Shown here piece by piece: positions 1-5,149 of a stretch of DNA of 6,128 nucleotides (position 1 is the stretch's first letter; the number at the start of each line of letters is the position of its first letter). Both the position numbers and the translations under genes were made by a program. The notes under the pieces were generated by a model that was not told where the DNA came from, did not search any database, and saw only the letters and a list, made by a program, of their open reading frames with translations. This DNA comes from an uncultured Faecalibacterium sp. (GTDB taxonomy: Bacteria > Bacillota > Clostridia > Oscillospirales > Ruminococcaceae), in assembly GCA_900765105.1 (NCBI GenBank), contig CAAFQM010000060.1, forward strand, positions 1-6,128. The letters are read 5' to 3'.

Positions 1-1275
1 CCCCGCGGCAGCGGGATGCAGTTTGCCGCCGACTGCCGGGAAGAAGTGCTGGACAAGAACTGGCAGCGCCTTGTGCTGACCCATCTGGAGGAAAAAGAGC
101 ATCTCGGCGTGCTGACCGGTGCGCCGCTGACCGATATGAAGATCACCCTCATCGCGGGCAGAGCACACCTCAAGCACACCGAGGGCGGCGACTTCCGGCA
201 GGCGACCTACCGCGCCGTGCGGCAGGGCCTGATGATGGCCAAAAGCCAGTTGTTAGAGCCGTGGTATGCTTTCCGGTTGGAAGTGCCTGCCGAGAACATC
301 GGCCGTGCCATGAGCGATATCCAGCGCATGGAGGGCAGTTTTGACCCGCCGGAAAGCGGGGAGGAAACGGCCGTCCTCACCGGTTTTGCGCCGGTTGCTA
401 CCATGCGCAGCTACGCCATGGAGATGGTGAGCTACACCCGGGGCAGGGGACAGCTGAGCCTGACGTTGGACGGCTACCGCCCCTGCCACAACGCGGCGGA
501 GATCATCGAAGCGGTGGGCTATGAGCCGGAACACGACCTCGACAATCCGGCGGATTCGGTGTTCTGTGCCCATGGTGCCGGGTTCGTGGTGCCGTGGGAT
601 CAGGTGCGCAACCATATGCACGTGGACAGCGGCTGGGGCAAGACCGCCCGCCCGGAACAGGAGACAGCCGCCGCCCCGCAGCGCCGGGCCATGGCCTACC
701 GCGCCACGCTGGAAGAGGATGCCGAGCTGCTGAAGATCTTCGAGCGCACCTACGGCCCCATCAAGCGGGATCCGCTGGCGGCATTCCGCCCGGTGCAGAA
801 GCGGGAGCGCCCGGATTTCAATGCGGAACAGTGGCAGATCCAGCCGGAATACCTGCTGGTGGACGGCTATAACATCATCTTCTCGTGGGACGAGCTGAAC
901 GCCCTTGCAAAGGAAAGTCTGGACGCCGCCCGGCATAAGCTGATGGACATCCTGTGCAACTATCAGGGCTATCAGAAGTGCAATCTGATCCTGGTATTCG
1001 ACGCCTACCGCGTGCCCGGCAGCCCCGGTTCCATCGAGCAGTATCACAACATCCATGTGGTCTATACCAAAGAAGCCGAAACGGCGGATATGTTCATCGA
1101 ACACGTCACCCATGAGATCGGCAAGGACCGCCGGGTGCGGGTGGCTACCTCGGACGGTATGGAGCAGATCATCATTCTGGGTCACGGTGCTCTGCGCGTT
1201 TCGGCGCGGATGTTCCACGAGGAAGTGCAGAATGTGGAACAGCAGATCCGCAAGCTGGTGCAGGGCGAAGCATAA
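1..1275 (+). CDS. TetM/EF-G-like translational GTPase with C-terminal NYN (YacP/Rae1-like) nuclease domain, 3' part
   Basis: The reading frame is open from base 1, so the start, the GTPase domain and domains II-III lie outside the window; 424 codons remain. Residues about 1-100 resemble domain IV of ribosomal-protection/EF-G proteins (RGSGMQF, PLTDMKI, GGDFRQATYRAVRQG, LLEPWYAF). Residues about 100-160 fit domain V, ending in GRGQLSLTLDGY. A linker of about 120 residues follows, containing DSVFCAHGAGFVVPWD and a charged, Ala-rich piece. Residues about 284-424 form an NYN/YacP domain: YLLVDGYNII, VFDAY, ETADMFIE and ATSDGMEQ supply Asp288, Asp334, Asp363 and Asp385, the acidic set expected of a PIN/NYN metal site. 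Family knowledge: TetM-type proteins act at the ribosomal A site, and Bacillus Rae1 (YacP) cleaves mRNA there. I infer a ribosome-directed RNase. The domain IV tip differs from TetM, so tetracycline resistance should not be assumed. The acetyltransferase gene follows after 15 bases. Confidence 0.85.
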   Translation, partial: PRGSGMQFAADCREEVLDKNWQRLVLTHLEEKEHLGVLTGAPLTDMKITLIAGRAHLKHTEGGDFRQATYRAVRQGLMMAKSQLLEPWYAFRLEVPAENIGRAMSDIQRMEGSFDPPESGEETAVLTGFAPVATMRSYAMEMVSYTRGRGQLSLTLDGYRPCHNAAEIIEAVGYEPEHDLDNPADSVFCAHGAGFVVPWDQVRNHMHVDSGWGKTARPEQETAAAPQRRAMAYRATLEEDAELLKIFERTYGPIKRDPLAAFRPVQKRERPDFNAEQWQIQPEYLLVDGYNIIFSWDELNALAKESLDAARHKLMDILCNYQGYQKCNLILVFDAYRVPGSPGSIEQYHNIHVVYTKEAETADMFIEHVTHEIGKDRRVRVATSDGMEQIIILGHGALRVSARMFHEEVQNVEQQIRKLVQGEA

Positions 1276-1290
1276 AAGGAGGAACTTATC

Positions 1291-1905
1291 ATGACGGAAA
1301 AGGAAAAAATGCTGGCAGGCAAGATCTACGACCCCTCGGAGCCGGAACTGGTCGGCCTGCGCCAGAAGGCGCACCGGTTGTGTCTGGAGTACAACCAGCT
1401 GCCGGAGACCGACAAAAAGCGGGACGAACTGATGCGGGAACTTGGTGTTGCAGGCGGGGAGAACGCGTATTTTCAGGGACCGGTACAGTTCGACTACGGC
1501 TGCTTTACCACGGTGGGCGAGGGCTTTTATGCCAACTTCAACTTTACCTGTGTGGACTGCTGCCCGGTGACCATCGGCGACAACGTATTTGTCGGCCCGA
1601 ATGTATCTTTGCTGACACCGGTGCACCCCTTCCGCTGGCAGGACCGCAACCCCTACAAAAAGCCGGACGGCACCGTGACCGACAAGGAATATGCCCGCCC
1701 CATCACCATCGGCGACAACTGCTGGATCGCAGGCAACGTCTCGGTCTGCGGCGGCGTGACCATCGGCGAGGGCAGTGTCATCGGTGCGGGCAGCGTGGTC
1801 ACGCGGGATATCCCGCCACACTCGCTGGCCGCCGGTGTGCCCTGCCGTGTCATCCGCGAGATCACCGAAGCGGACTCGCTGGAAAATCACCCGGAGTTGT
1901 TCTGA
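1291..1905 (+). CDS. Sugar O-acetyltransferase (maltose/galactoside acetyltransferase family)
   Basis: This 204-residue protein has the usual length for the MAT/GAT (Maa/LacA) family, which transfers acetyl from acetyl-CoA to a sugar hydroxyl in the cytoplasm. Residues about 4-55 match the helical N-terminal Mac domain (EKEKMLAGKIYDPSEPEL, then LCLEYNQLP). From about residue 60 the left-handed beta-helix hexapeptide repeats begin (VTIGDNVFVGPNV, ITIGDNCWIAGNV, VTIGEGSVIGAGSVV). His112 in LLTPVHPF is the expected catalytic histidine. The C-terminus has the family ending AAGVPCRVIREI. The start is set by AAGGAGGA at 1276-1283, seven bases before ATG. The gene lies 15 bases after the GTPase/NYN gene, so it is probably cotranscribed, although no functional link is obvious. 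The true sugar acceptor cannot be read from sequence. Confidence 0.92.
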   Translation: MTEKEKMLAGKIYDPSEPELVGLRQKAHRLCLEYNQLPETDKKRDELMRELGVAGGENAYFQGPVQFDYGCFTTVGEGFYANFNFTCVDCCPVTIGDNVFVGPNVSLLTPVHPFRWQDRNPYKKPDGTVTDKEYARPITIGDNCWIAGNVSVCGGVTIGEGSVIGAGSVVTRDIPPHSLAAGVPCRVIREITEADSLENHPELF

Positions 1906-2021
1906 GACGGGCGCACAAAACCATGCCCGCGACAAACGCAAATGATAAAAATAATTCTTCCGCTGAAAATGCCCGGAGCAAAGCGGAGGGCATTTCAAAT
2001 CGTCCGACCGGAGGTGCAGCA
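1906..2021 (+). other. Intergenic leader of nnrD with possible H-type pseudoknot
   Basis: The gap holds an AT-rich patch (about 1936-1958) in otherwise GC-rich sequence, but no convincing -35/-10 pair. Two perfect complementary pairs interlock. TCCGCT (1959-1964) pairs with AGCGGA (1982-1987), and AAATGCCC (1967-1974) pairs with GGGCATTT (1988-1995). The order of arms is that of an H-type pseudoknot, with connecting loops of 2 and 7 bases and directly abutting 3' arms. The 8-bp hairpin alone is also possible. No T-run follows, so this is not an intrinsic terminator. The structure ends 14 bases before the nnrD ribosome binding site, so an effect on translation is possible but unproven. Confidence 0.4.
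2010..2014 (+). promoter_or_regulatory. Ribosome binding site that decides the nnrD start
   Basis: GGAGG lies seven bases before the ATG at 2022. The reading frame is open much further upstream, into the acetyltransferase gene, so this site and the start of NnrD-family similarity select 2022 as the start. Confidence 0.8.
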
Positions 2022-2921
2022 ATGGCAGCAGAAATTACATCCGAATTTGTCTGGCAGAATATCCCCCGCCGCGCCCGGGAAAGCCACAAGGGCACCTTTG
2101 GCAGCGTGCTGACTGTGGTGGGCAGTGCGTTCTATCGCGGTGCGGCATTGCTGGCCGCAGAGGGCGCTCTGCGCACCGGCGCGGGTATCGTGACCCTTGC
2201 CAGCGTGGAACCTGTGGTCAGCGCCGCAGCCGCCTGCCTGCCGGAATGCTGCCTGTGTCCCTGCAGTGCGGGGGTAGAAGGCGGCATTGCGCCGGAAAAT
2301 GTGCCGCTCATCCGGCGGCAGAAAGCAACCGTGCTGCTGCTCGGCCCTGGCCTTGGTGGTACGGCGCAGAGTGCCGCCCGCGCCGCCGAGACCCTTGCTC
2401 TGGTGCAGCAGCTTCTGCCCGGATTCGAGGGCAGCGCTGTGCTGGATGCCGACGGCCTGAACGCCGCCGCGCAGCTGCTGGCCGGGGGCAGGGAACTGCC
2501 GCACCCGGCGGGGGAACTGATCGTCACGCCTCACCCCGGCGAGATGGCGCGGCTCACCGGTCTGCCTGCGGCGCAGATTAACGCCGACCGGGAGGGCACT
2601 GCCCTGCGGTATGCGCAGGCGTGGAACGCCGTGGTGGTGCTCAAAGGTGCCCGCACGGTGGTAGCGGCCCCGGACGGCCGGGTGCGCGTGAACCCCACCG
2701 GCAACCCCGGCCTTTCCCGTGGCGGCAGCGGGGATGTGCTGTCGGGCATGACGGCGGCGCTGCTGGCCTGCCGCCTGCCCGCCTTTGAGGCCGCCGCCTG
2801 TGCTGTCTACCTGCACGGCGCCGCCGCCGACCGCGCCGCCGCCGAACACGGTGAATACGGGATGCTGCCCCACGATATCCTGCCGGAGCTGGGCAGATTG
2901 TTTGCGGAACATCAGAGATAA
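2022..2921 (+). CDS. nnrD: ADP-dependent (S)-NAD(P)H-hydrate dehydratase
   Basis: This 299-residue cytoplasmic repair enzyme dehydrates the damaged cofactor S-NAD(P)HX back to NAD(P)H, using ADP in most bacteria. It is a ribokinase-fold protein of the YjeF C-terminal (carbohydrate kinase-like) family. Signatures in order are HKGTFGSVLTVVGS (22-35), GPGLGG (108-113), DADGLN (142-147), TPHPGEMARLTG (169-180), NPTGNPG (224-230) and GGSGDVLSG (234-242). The last includes Asp238, the expected catalytic base. HGAAAD follows near 275. The N-terminal epimerase domain (YjeF_N/NnrE) of bifunctional versions is absent, because the protein starts almost directly at the dehydratase domain. The partner epimerase must therefore be encoded elsewhere. 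The gene follows the acetyltransferase by 116 bases and ends three bases before a terminator stem, so it is the last gene of this block. Confidence 0.92.
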   Translation: MAAEITSEFVWQNIPRRARESHKGTFGSVLTVVGSAFYRGAALLAAEGALRTGAGIVTLASVEPVVSAAAACLPECCLCPCSAGVEGGIAPENVPLIRRQKATVLLLGPGLGGTAQSAARAAETLALVQQLLPGFEGSAVLDADGLNAAAQLLAGGRELPHPAGELIVTPHPGEMARLTGLPAAQINADREGTALRYAQAWNAVVVLKGARTVVAAPDGRVRVNPTGNPGLSRGGSGDVLSGMTAALLACRLPAFEAAACAVYLHGAAADRAAAEHGEYGMLPHDILPELGRLFAEHQR

Positions 2922-2923
2922 GA

Positions 2924-2961
2924 AAAAGACCGTTGCACAGTATTTTGCGCAACGGTCTTTT
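2924..2961 (+). terminator. Intrinsic terminator after nnrD, probably bidirectional
   Basis: AAAAGACCGTTGC (2924-2936) pairs perfectly with GCAACGGTCTTTT (2949-2961), giving a 13-bp stem and a 12-base loop. The plus strand ends in a T-run within the 3' arm. The minus strand also ends in CTTTTT, so the same hairpin can stop transcription arriving from the minus-strand remnant on its right. It closes the nnrD block. Confidence 0.88.
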
Positions 2962-3183
2962 GCAATGCGAACGCTTACAGTGCCAGCGCTCCATGGCACC
3001 GAAACTGGCGGTGCACTCGGCCTCAGCGGCAGGGTCGATCTCGCCCTTGCGCAGGTACTCCACCGCCCGCGGGAAACGGTTCAGCCCGTGGCTGAACACG
3101 CCCGGCGGGAACAGGCTGATTTTATTATAGCGGTTCCGGGCAAAAGCTGCAGGACCCGACCGGAAAACGCCAGAAAAGTCATA
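2962..3183 (-). pseudogene. Coding-like remnant on the minus strand, unidentified
   Basis: On the minus strand one frame is open from 3183 leftwards. From about 3126 to 2973 it has a strong coding look, with nearly all codons ending in G or C and a plausible protein with segments SLFPPGVFSHGLNRFPRAVEY and EAECTASFGAME. It lacks a convincing start: only a GTG at 3099 is available, without a ribosome binding site, and TAG at 3184-3186 closes the frame upstream. It also has no stop before the terminator. A TAA in the next frame (2975-2977) sits just before the hairpin. One extra base in the GGAGCG stretch would give the natural ending MEALAL followed by that stop. I read it as the 3' fragment of a decayed gene with a frameshift. 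I do not recognise the family, and a chance open frame remains possible. Confidence 0.4.
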
Positions 3184-3221
3184 CTAAACCAAAGATTGAC
3201 CTCAATTTTACGAAAAAATGG

Positions 3222-3250
3222 TTGACAGCTTTTTCACATCGTGTTATATT
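3222..3250 (+). promoter_or_regulatory. Strong housekeeping (sigma-A type) promoter
   Basis: The -35 box TTGACA (3222-3227) is a perfect consensus. A 17-base spacer leads to TATATT (3245-3250), one base from TATAAT. The region just upstream is A/T-rich (CAATTTTACGAAAAAATGG, 3203-3221), as in strong Firmicutes promoters. Transcription should start near 3257. The nearest gene in the same direction begins more than 400 bases downstream, so this promoter makes a long structured leader or a small RNA. Confidence 0.85.
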
Positions 3251-3256
3251 ACTAAC

Positions 3257-3523
3257 GATTTTGAGAGACGAAGCGTGGCAGAGTCTTTTCAAAGCAATTT
3301 ACTCGGGACCGCCCATCGGGGCTAAGGCCATACGGACAGCCGGGCCCACTGCCGCCCGGCGGCGCAAGCTGCCATTATTGATTGAGTTAGAAGCTCAAAT
3401 TTTATAAGTTGGTTCCTTTACAACCATGAAATTGCGCACGCGGTGCGCAGACTTGTGAAACGGTCAATAAAGAGTAGTAAAAGTGTAGTTGCTATATAGA
3501 CTCTCATCATCCCGTCTTTTGAA
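3257..3523 (+). ncRNA. Unassigned large structured RNA domain in the polyamine operon leader
   Basis: The domain begins at the predicted transcription start and lacks a credible coding frame. Its ends pair. Bases 3260-3270 match 3513-3523 over 11 continuous pairs (three G-U), and inside this AGAGTCT (3280-3286) pairs with AGACTCT (3498-3504). Within are several local helices. GGCGGC and GCTGCC (3358-3373) close a GCAA tetraloop; 3382-3388 pairs with 3392-3398; TGGTT (3410-3414) pairs with AACCA (3422-3426); and TGCGCAC (3433-3439) pairs with GTGCGCA (3443-3449). AAGT (3406-3409) with ACTT (3451-3454) could gather the last two into a junction. The segment 3301-3357 is very G/C-rich and can fold in several ways, including GCCGGGC (3339-3345) with GCCCGGC (3354-3360). 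I see no T-box, lysine, cobalamin, guanidine-I or SAM core motifs. It could be an aptamer domain or a stand-alone RNA such as the raiA-motif class; that assignment is untested. Confidence 0.6.
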
Positions 3524-3528
3524 TCATG

Positions 3529-3579
3529 TGAATGAGGCGTTCTTCGGCGCAGCAGCCGGGGAGTTTTCCCGCGCATTCA
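3529..3579 (+). other. Second leader hairpin, between the closed RNA domain and the terminator
   Basis: TGAATG (3529-3534) pairs with CATTCA (3574-3579), GCG (3537-3539) with CGC (3570-3572), and an inner CGGC (3545-3548) with GCCG (3555-3558) around a six-base loop. It sits exactly between the closed domain and the terminator. It would be enclosed by the proposed antiterminator pairing of 3517-3523 with 3588-3594. Its role is inferred only from this position. Confidence 0.5.
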
Positions 3580-3590
3580 AATGAGGTTTC

Positions 3591-3639
3591 AAAGCACAGG
3601 TCTGCATAAAAACGTGCAGGGCTTGTGCTTTTTTATTTT
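3591..3639 (+). terminator. Intrinsic terminator (attenuator) in the speA leader
   Basis: AAAGCACA (3591-3598) pairs with TGTGCTTT (3624-3631), and the stem continues through wobble pairs to CTGCA (3602-3606) with TGCAG (3615-3619). The loop is eight bases, and T-rich sequence (TTTTTTATTTT) follows to 3639. Only 20 bases separate its end from the ribosome binding site of the decarboxylase, which leaves no room for another promoter. The operon must therefore be transcribed by read-through from upstream, which makes this an attenuator rather than a simple end of a neighbouring unit. No protein-binding site or leader peptide with clustered regulatory codons is evident. Confidence 0.85.
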
Positions 3640-3659
3640 GTGGCAAAGGAATCAGGGAC

Positions 3660-3665
3660 GGAGGA
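3660..3665 (+). promoter_or_regulatory. Ribosome binding site that decides the speA start
   Basis: GGAGGA lies five bases before the ATG at 3671. The same frame also opens at an ATG at 3581, but that one has no ribosome binding site and would translate through the terminator hairpin, so 3671 is chosen. Confidence 0.85.
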
Positions 3666-3670
3666 AAAAC

Positions 3671-5137
3671 ATGAGTGAGAACCATACACGGTTCCGGCTG
3701 AACCAGAACCGCGCGCCCATCTACGAGGCGCTGGAACGGTTCCGTCAGATGCGGGTGGTGCCTTTTGATGTGCCCGGCCACAAGCGGGGCCGGGGCAACC
3801 CGGAGCTGACCGCCTTTCTGGGCCAGCAGTGCGTGGGCGTGGACGTGAACAGCATGAAGCCGCTGGACAATCTCTGCCACCCGGTGTCGGTCATCCGGGA
3901 AGCAGAAGAGCTGGCCGCCGACGCCTTTGGCGCGGCGCACGCCTTCCTGATGGTGGGCGGCACCACCAGCAGTGTGCAGAGCATGGTGCTCACCGCCTGC
4001 AAGCGGGGCGACGAGATCATCCTGCCCCGCAACGTGCACCGCAGCGTGCTGAATGCTCTGGTGCTGTGCGGTGCGGTGCCGGTTTATGTGAACCCTGAAG
4101 TGGACAAGCGCCTTGGCATTTCGCTGGGCATGAAGCGGGAACAGGTGGAAAAGGCCATCAAAGAGCACCCCAACGCTGTGGCCGTGCTGGTGAACAACCC
4201 CACCTATTACGGCATCTGTTCCGACCTGCGCGCCATCGTGAAGATGGCTCACGACGCCGGGATGCTCTGCCTTGCCGACGAAGCCCACGGCACCCACTTT
4301 TATTTCGGCGGCGGCCTGCCCGTTTCCGCCATGGCGGCGGGCGCGGATATGGCGTCCGTTTCCATGCACAAGAGCGGCGGCAGTCTGACCCAGTCCAGCC
4401 TGCTGCTCATTGGCCCCAACGTGCACCCGGGCTATGTTCGCCAGATCATCAATCTGACCCAGACCACCTCCGGCAGCTATCTGCTCATGTCCAGTCTGGA
4501 CTTTTCCCGCCGCAATCTGGCGCTGCGGGGCCGTCAGGTATTCCATCAGGTGGCGGATATGGCCGAGTATGCACGCGAGGAGATCAACAACGTGGGCGGC
4601 TACTATGCCTTCGGCAAGGAGCTGTGCAACGGCAACTCGGTCTTTGATTTTGACACGACCAAACTTTCCGTCCACACGCTGGATATCGGTCTGGCCGGTA
4701 TTGAAGTGTACGACATCCTGCGCGACGAGTACGACATCCAGATCGAGTTCGGCGACATCGGCAACATTCTGGCCTATCTGTCCATCGGCGACCGCCCGCA
4801 GGAGGTGGAGCGGTTGGTCAGTGCACTGGCCGAGATCAAGCGCCGCTACCGCACCGACGGCTCGGGCCTGCTGAGTCAGGAATACATCGACCCCGTGGTG
4901 GCGGCCAGCCCGCAGGAAGCTTTCTACGCCCCCAAAAAGAGCCTGCCGTTGCGGGAGACCGAGGGCATGGTGTGCAGCGAGTTCGTGATGTGCTACCCTC
5001 CGGGAATCCCCATTCTGGCCCCGGGCGAGCGCATCACCAAAGAGATTTTGAACTACATCGAGTACGCCAAGGCCAAGGGCTGCAGCATGACCGGCCCCGA
5101 GGACCCCGAGATCGAACACCTGAACGTTCTGGCATAA
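3671..5137 (+). CDS. speA: PLP-dependent Orn/Lys/Arg decarboxylase, probably arginine decarboxylase
   Basis: This 488-residue cytoplasmic enzyme belongs to the fold-type I Orn/Lys/Arg decarboxylase family, in the short Firmicutes form (like Bacillus SpeA) without the N-terminal response-regulator-like wing of the E. coli CadA/AdiA enzymes. The family start PFDVPGHKRG is at 31-40. GGTTSSVQ (96-103) should hold the cofactor phosphate. DEAHG (203-207) carries the Asp that contacts the pyridine nitrogen, and SMHKSGGSLTQSS (231-243) carries Lys234, the expected Schiff-base lysine. The C-terminal small domain includes CYPPGIPILAPGE (441-453). The next genes, spermidine synthase and an agmatinase-type ureohydrolase, favour arginine to agmatine as the reaction. 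Lysine or ornithine cannot be excluded from sequence, because family members are poorly separated by motif. Expression probably depends on the terminator-bearing leader just upstream. speE follows after 12 bases. Confidence 0.9.
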   Translation: MSENHTRFRLNQNRAPIYEALERFRQMRVVPFDVPGHKRGRGNPELTAFLGQQCVGVDVNSMKPLDNLCHPVSVIREAEELAADAFGAAHAFLMVGGTTSSVQSMVLTACKRGDEIILPRNVHRSVLNALVLCGAVPVYVNPEVDKRLGISLGMKREQVEKAIKEHPNAVAVLVNNPTYYGICSDLRAIVKMAHDAGMLCLADEAHGTHFYFGGGLPVSAMAAGADMASVSMHKSGGSLTQSSLLLIGPNVHPGYVRQIINLTQTTSGSYLLMSSLDFSRRNLALRGRQVFHQVADMAEYAREEINNVGGYYAFGKELCNGNSVFDFDTTKLSVHTLDIGLAGIEVYDILRDEYDIQIEFGDIGNILAYLSIGDRPQEVERLVSALAEIKRRYRTDGSGLLSQEYIDPVVAASPQEAFYAPKKSLPLRETEGMVCSEFVMCYPPGIPILAPGERITKEILNYIEYAKAKGCSMTGPEDPEIEHLNVLA

Positions 5138-5149
5138 GGAGGAGAGAAA

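Noticed and set aside
253..2022. Long open frame of 589 codons on the minus strand opposite the GTPase/NYN and acetyltransferase genes
   Set aside because: It is a by-product of high GC third positions in two well-supported plus-strand genes. Its protein is Val/His/Ala/Leu/Arg-rich with no recognisable domain, and no promoter or ribosome binding site is evident.
3124..3129. TATAAT on the minus strand as a promoter for the minus-strand remnant
   Set aside because: The -10 hexamer is perfect, but the best-spaced -35 candidate (CTGCAG at 17 bases) matches only two positions of TTGACA, and no intact gene follows.
3222..3407. Small plus-strand open frame of 61 codons overlapping the promoter and RNA domain
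   Set aside because: Its start codon is the TTG of the -35 box, upstream of the transcription start, and there is no ribosome binding site. The sequence is better explained as structured RNA.
3257..3523. T-box, 6S RNA, tmRNA or RNase P RNA as identity of the leader RNA
   Set aside because: I see no T-box antiterminator core (GGGTGGNACCGCG-like), no single rod with a central bubble, no tag frame ending in ALAA, and no RNase P conserved cores. A covariance-model search is still needed to exclude other classes.
3581..3670. In-frame upstream ATG that would extend speA by 30 residues, or act as a leader peptide
   Set aside because: It has no ribosome binding site, the frame runs through the terminator hairpin, and family similarity begins only after 3671. 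The residues are not enriched in Arg, Lys or another amino acid that would suggest peptide-based attenuation.
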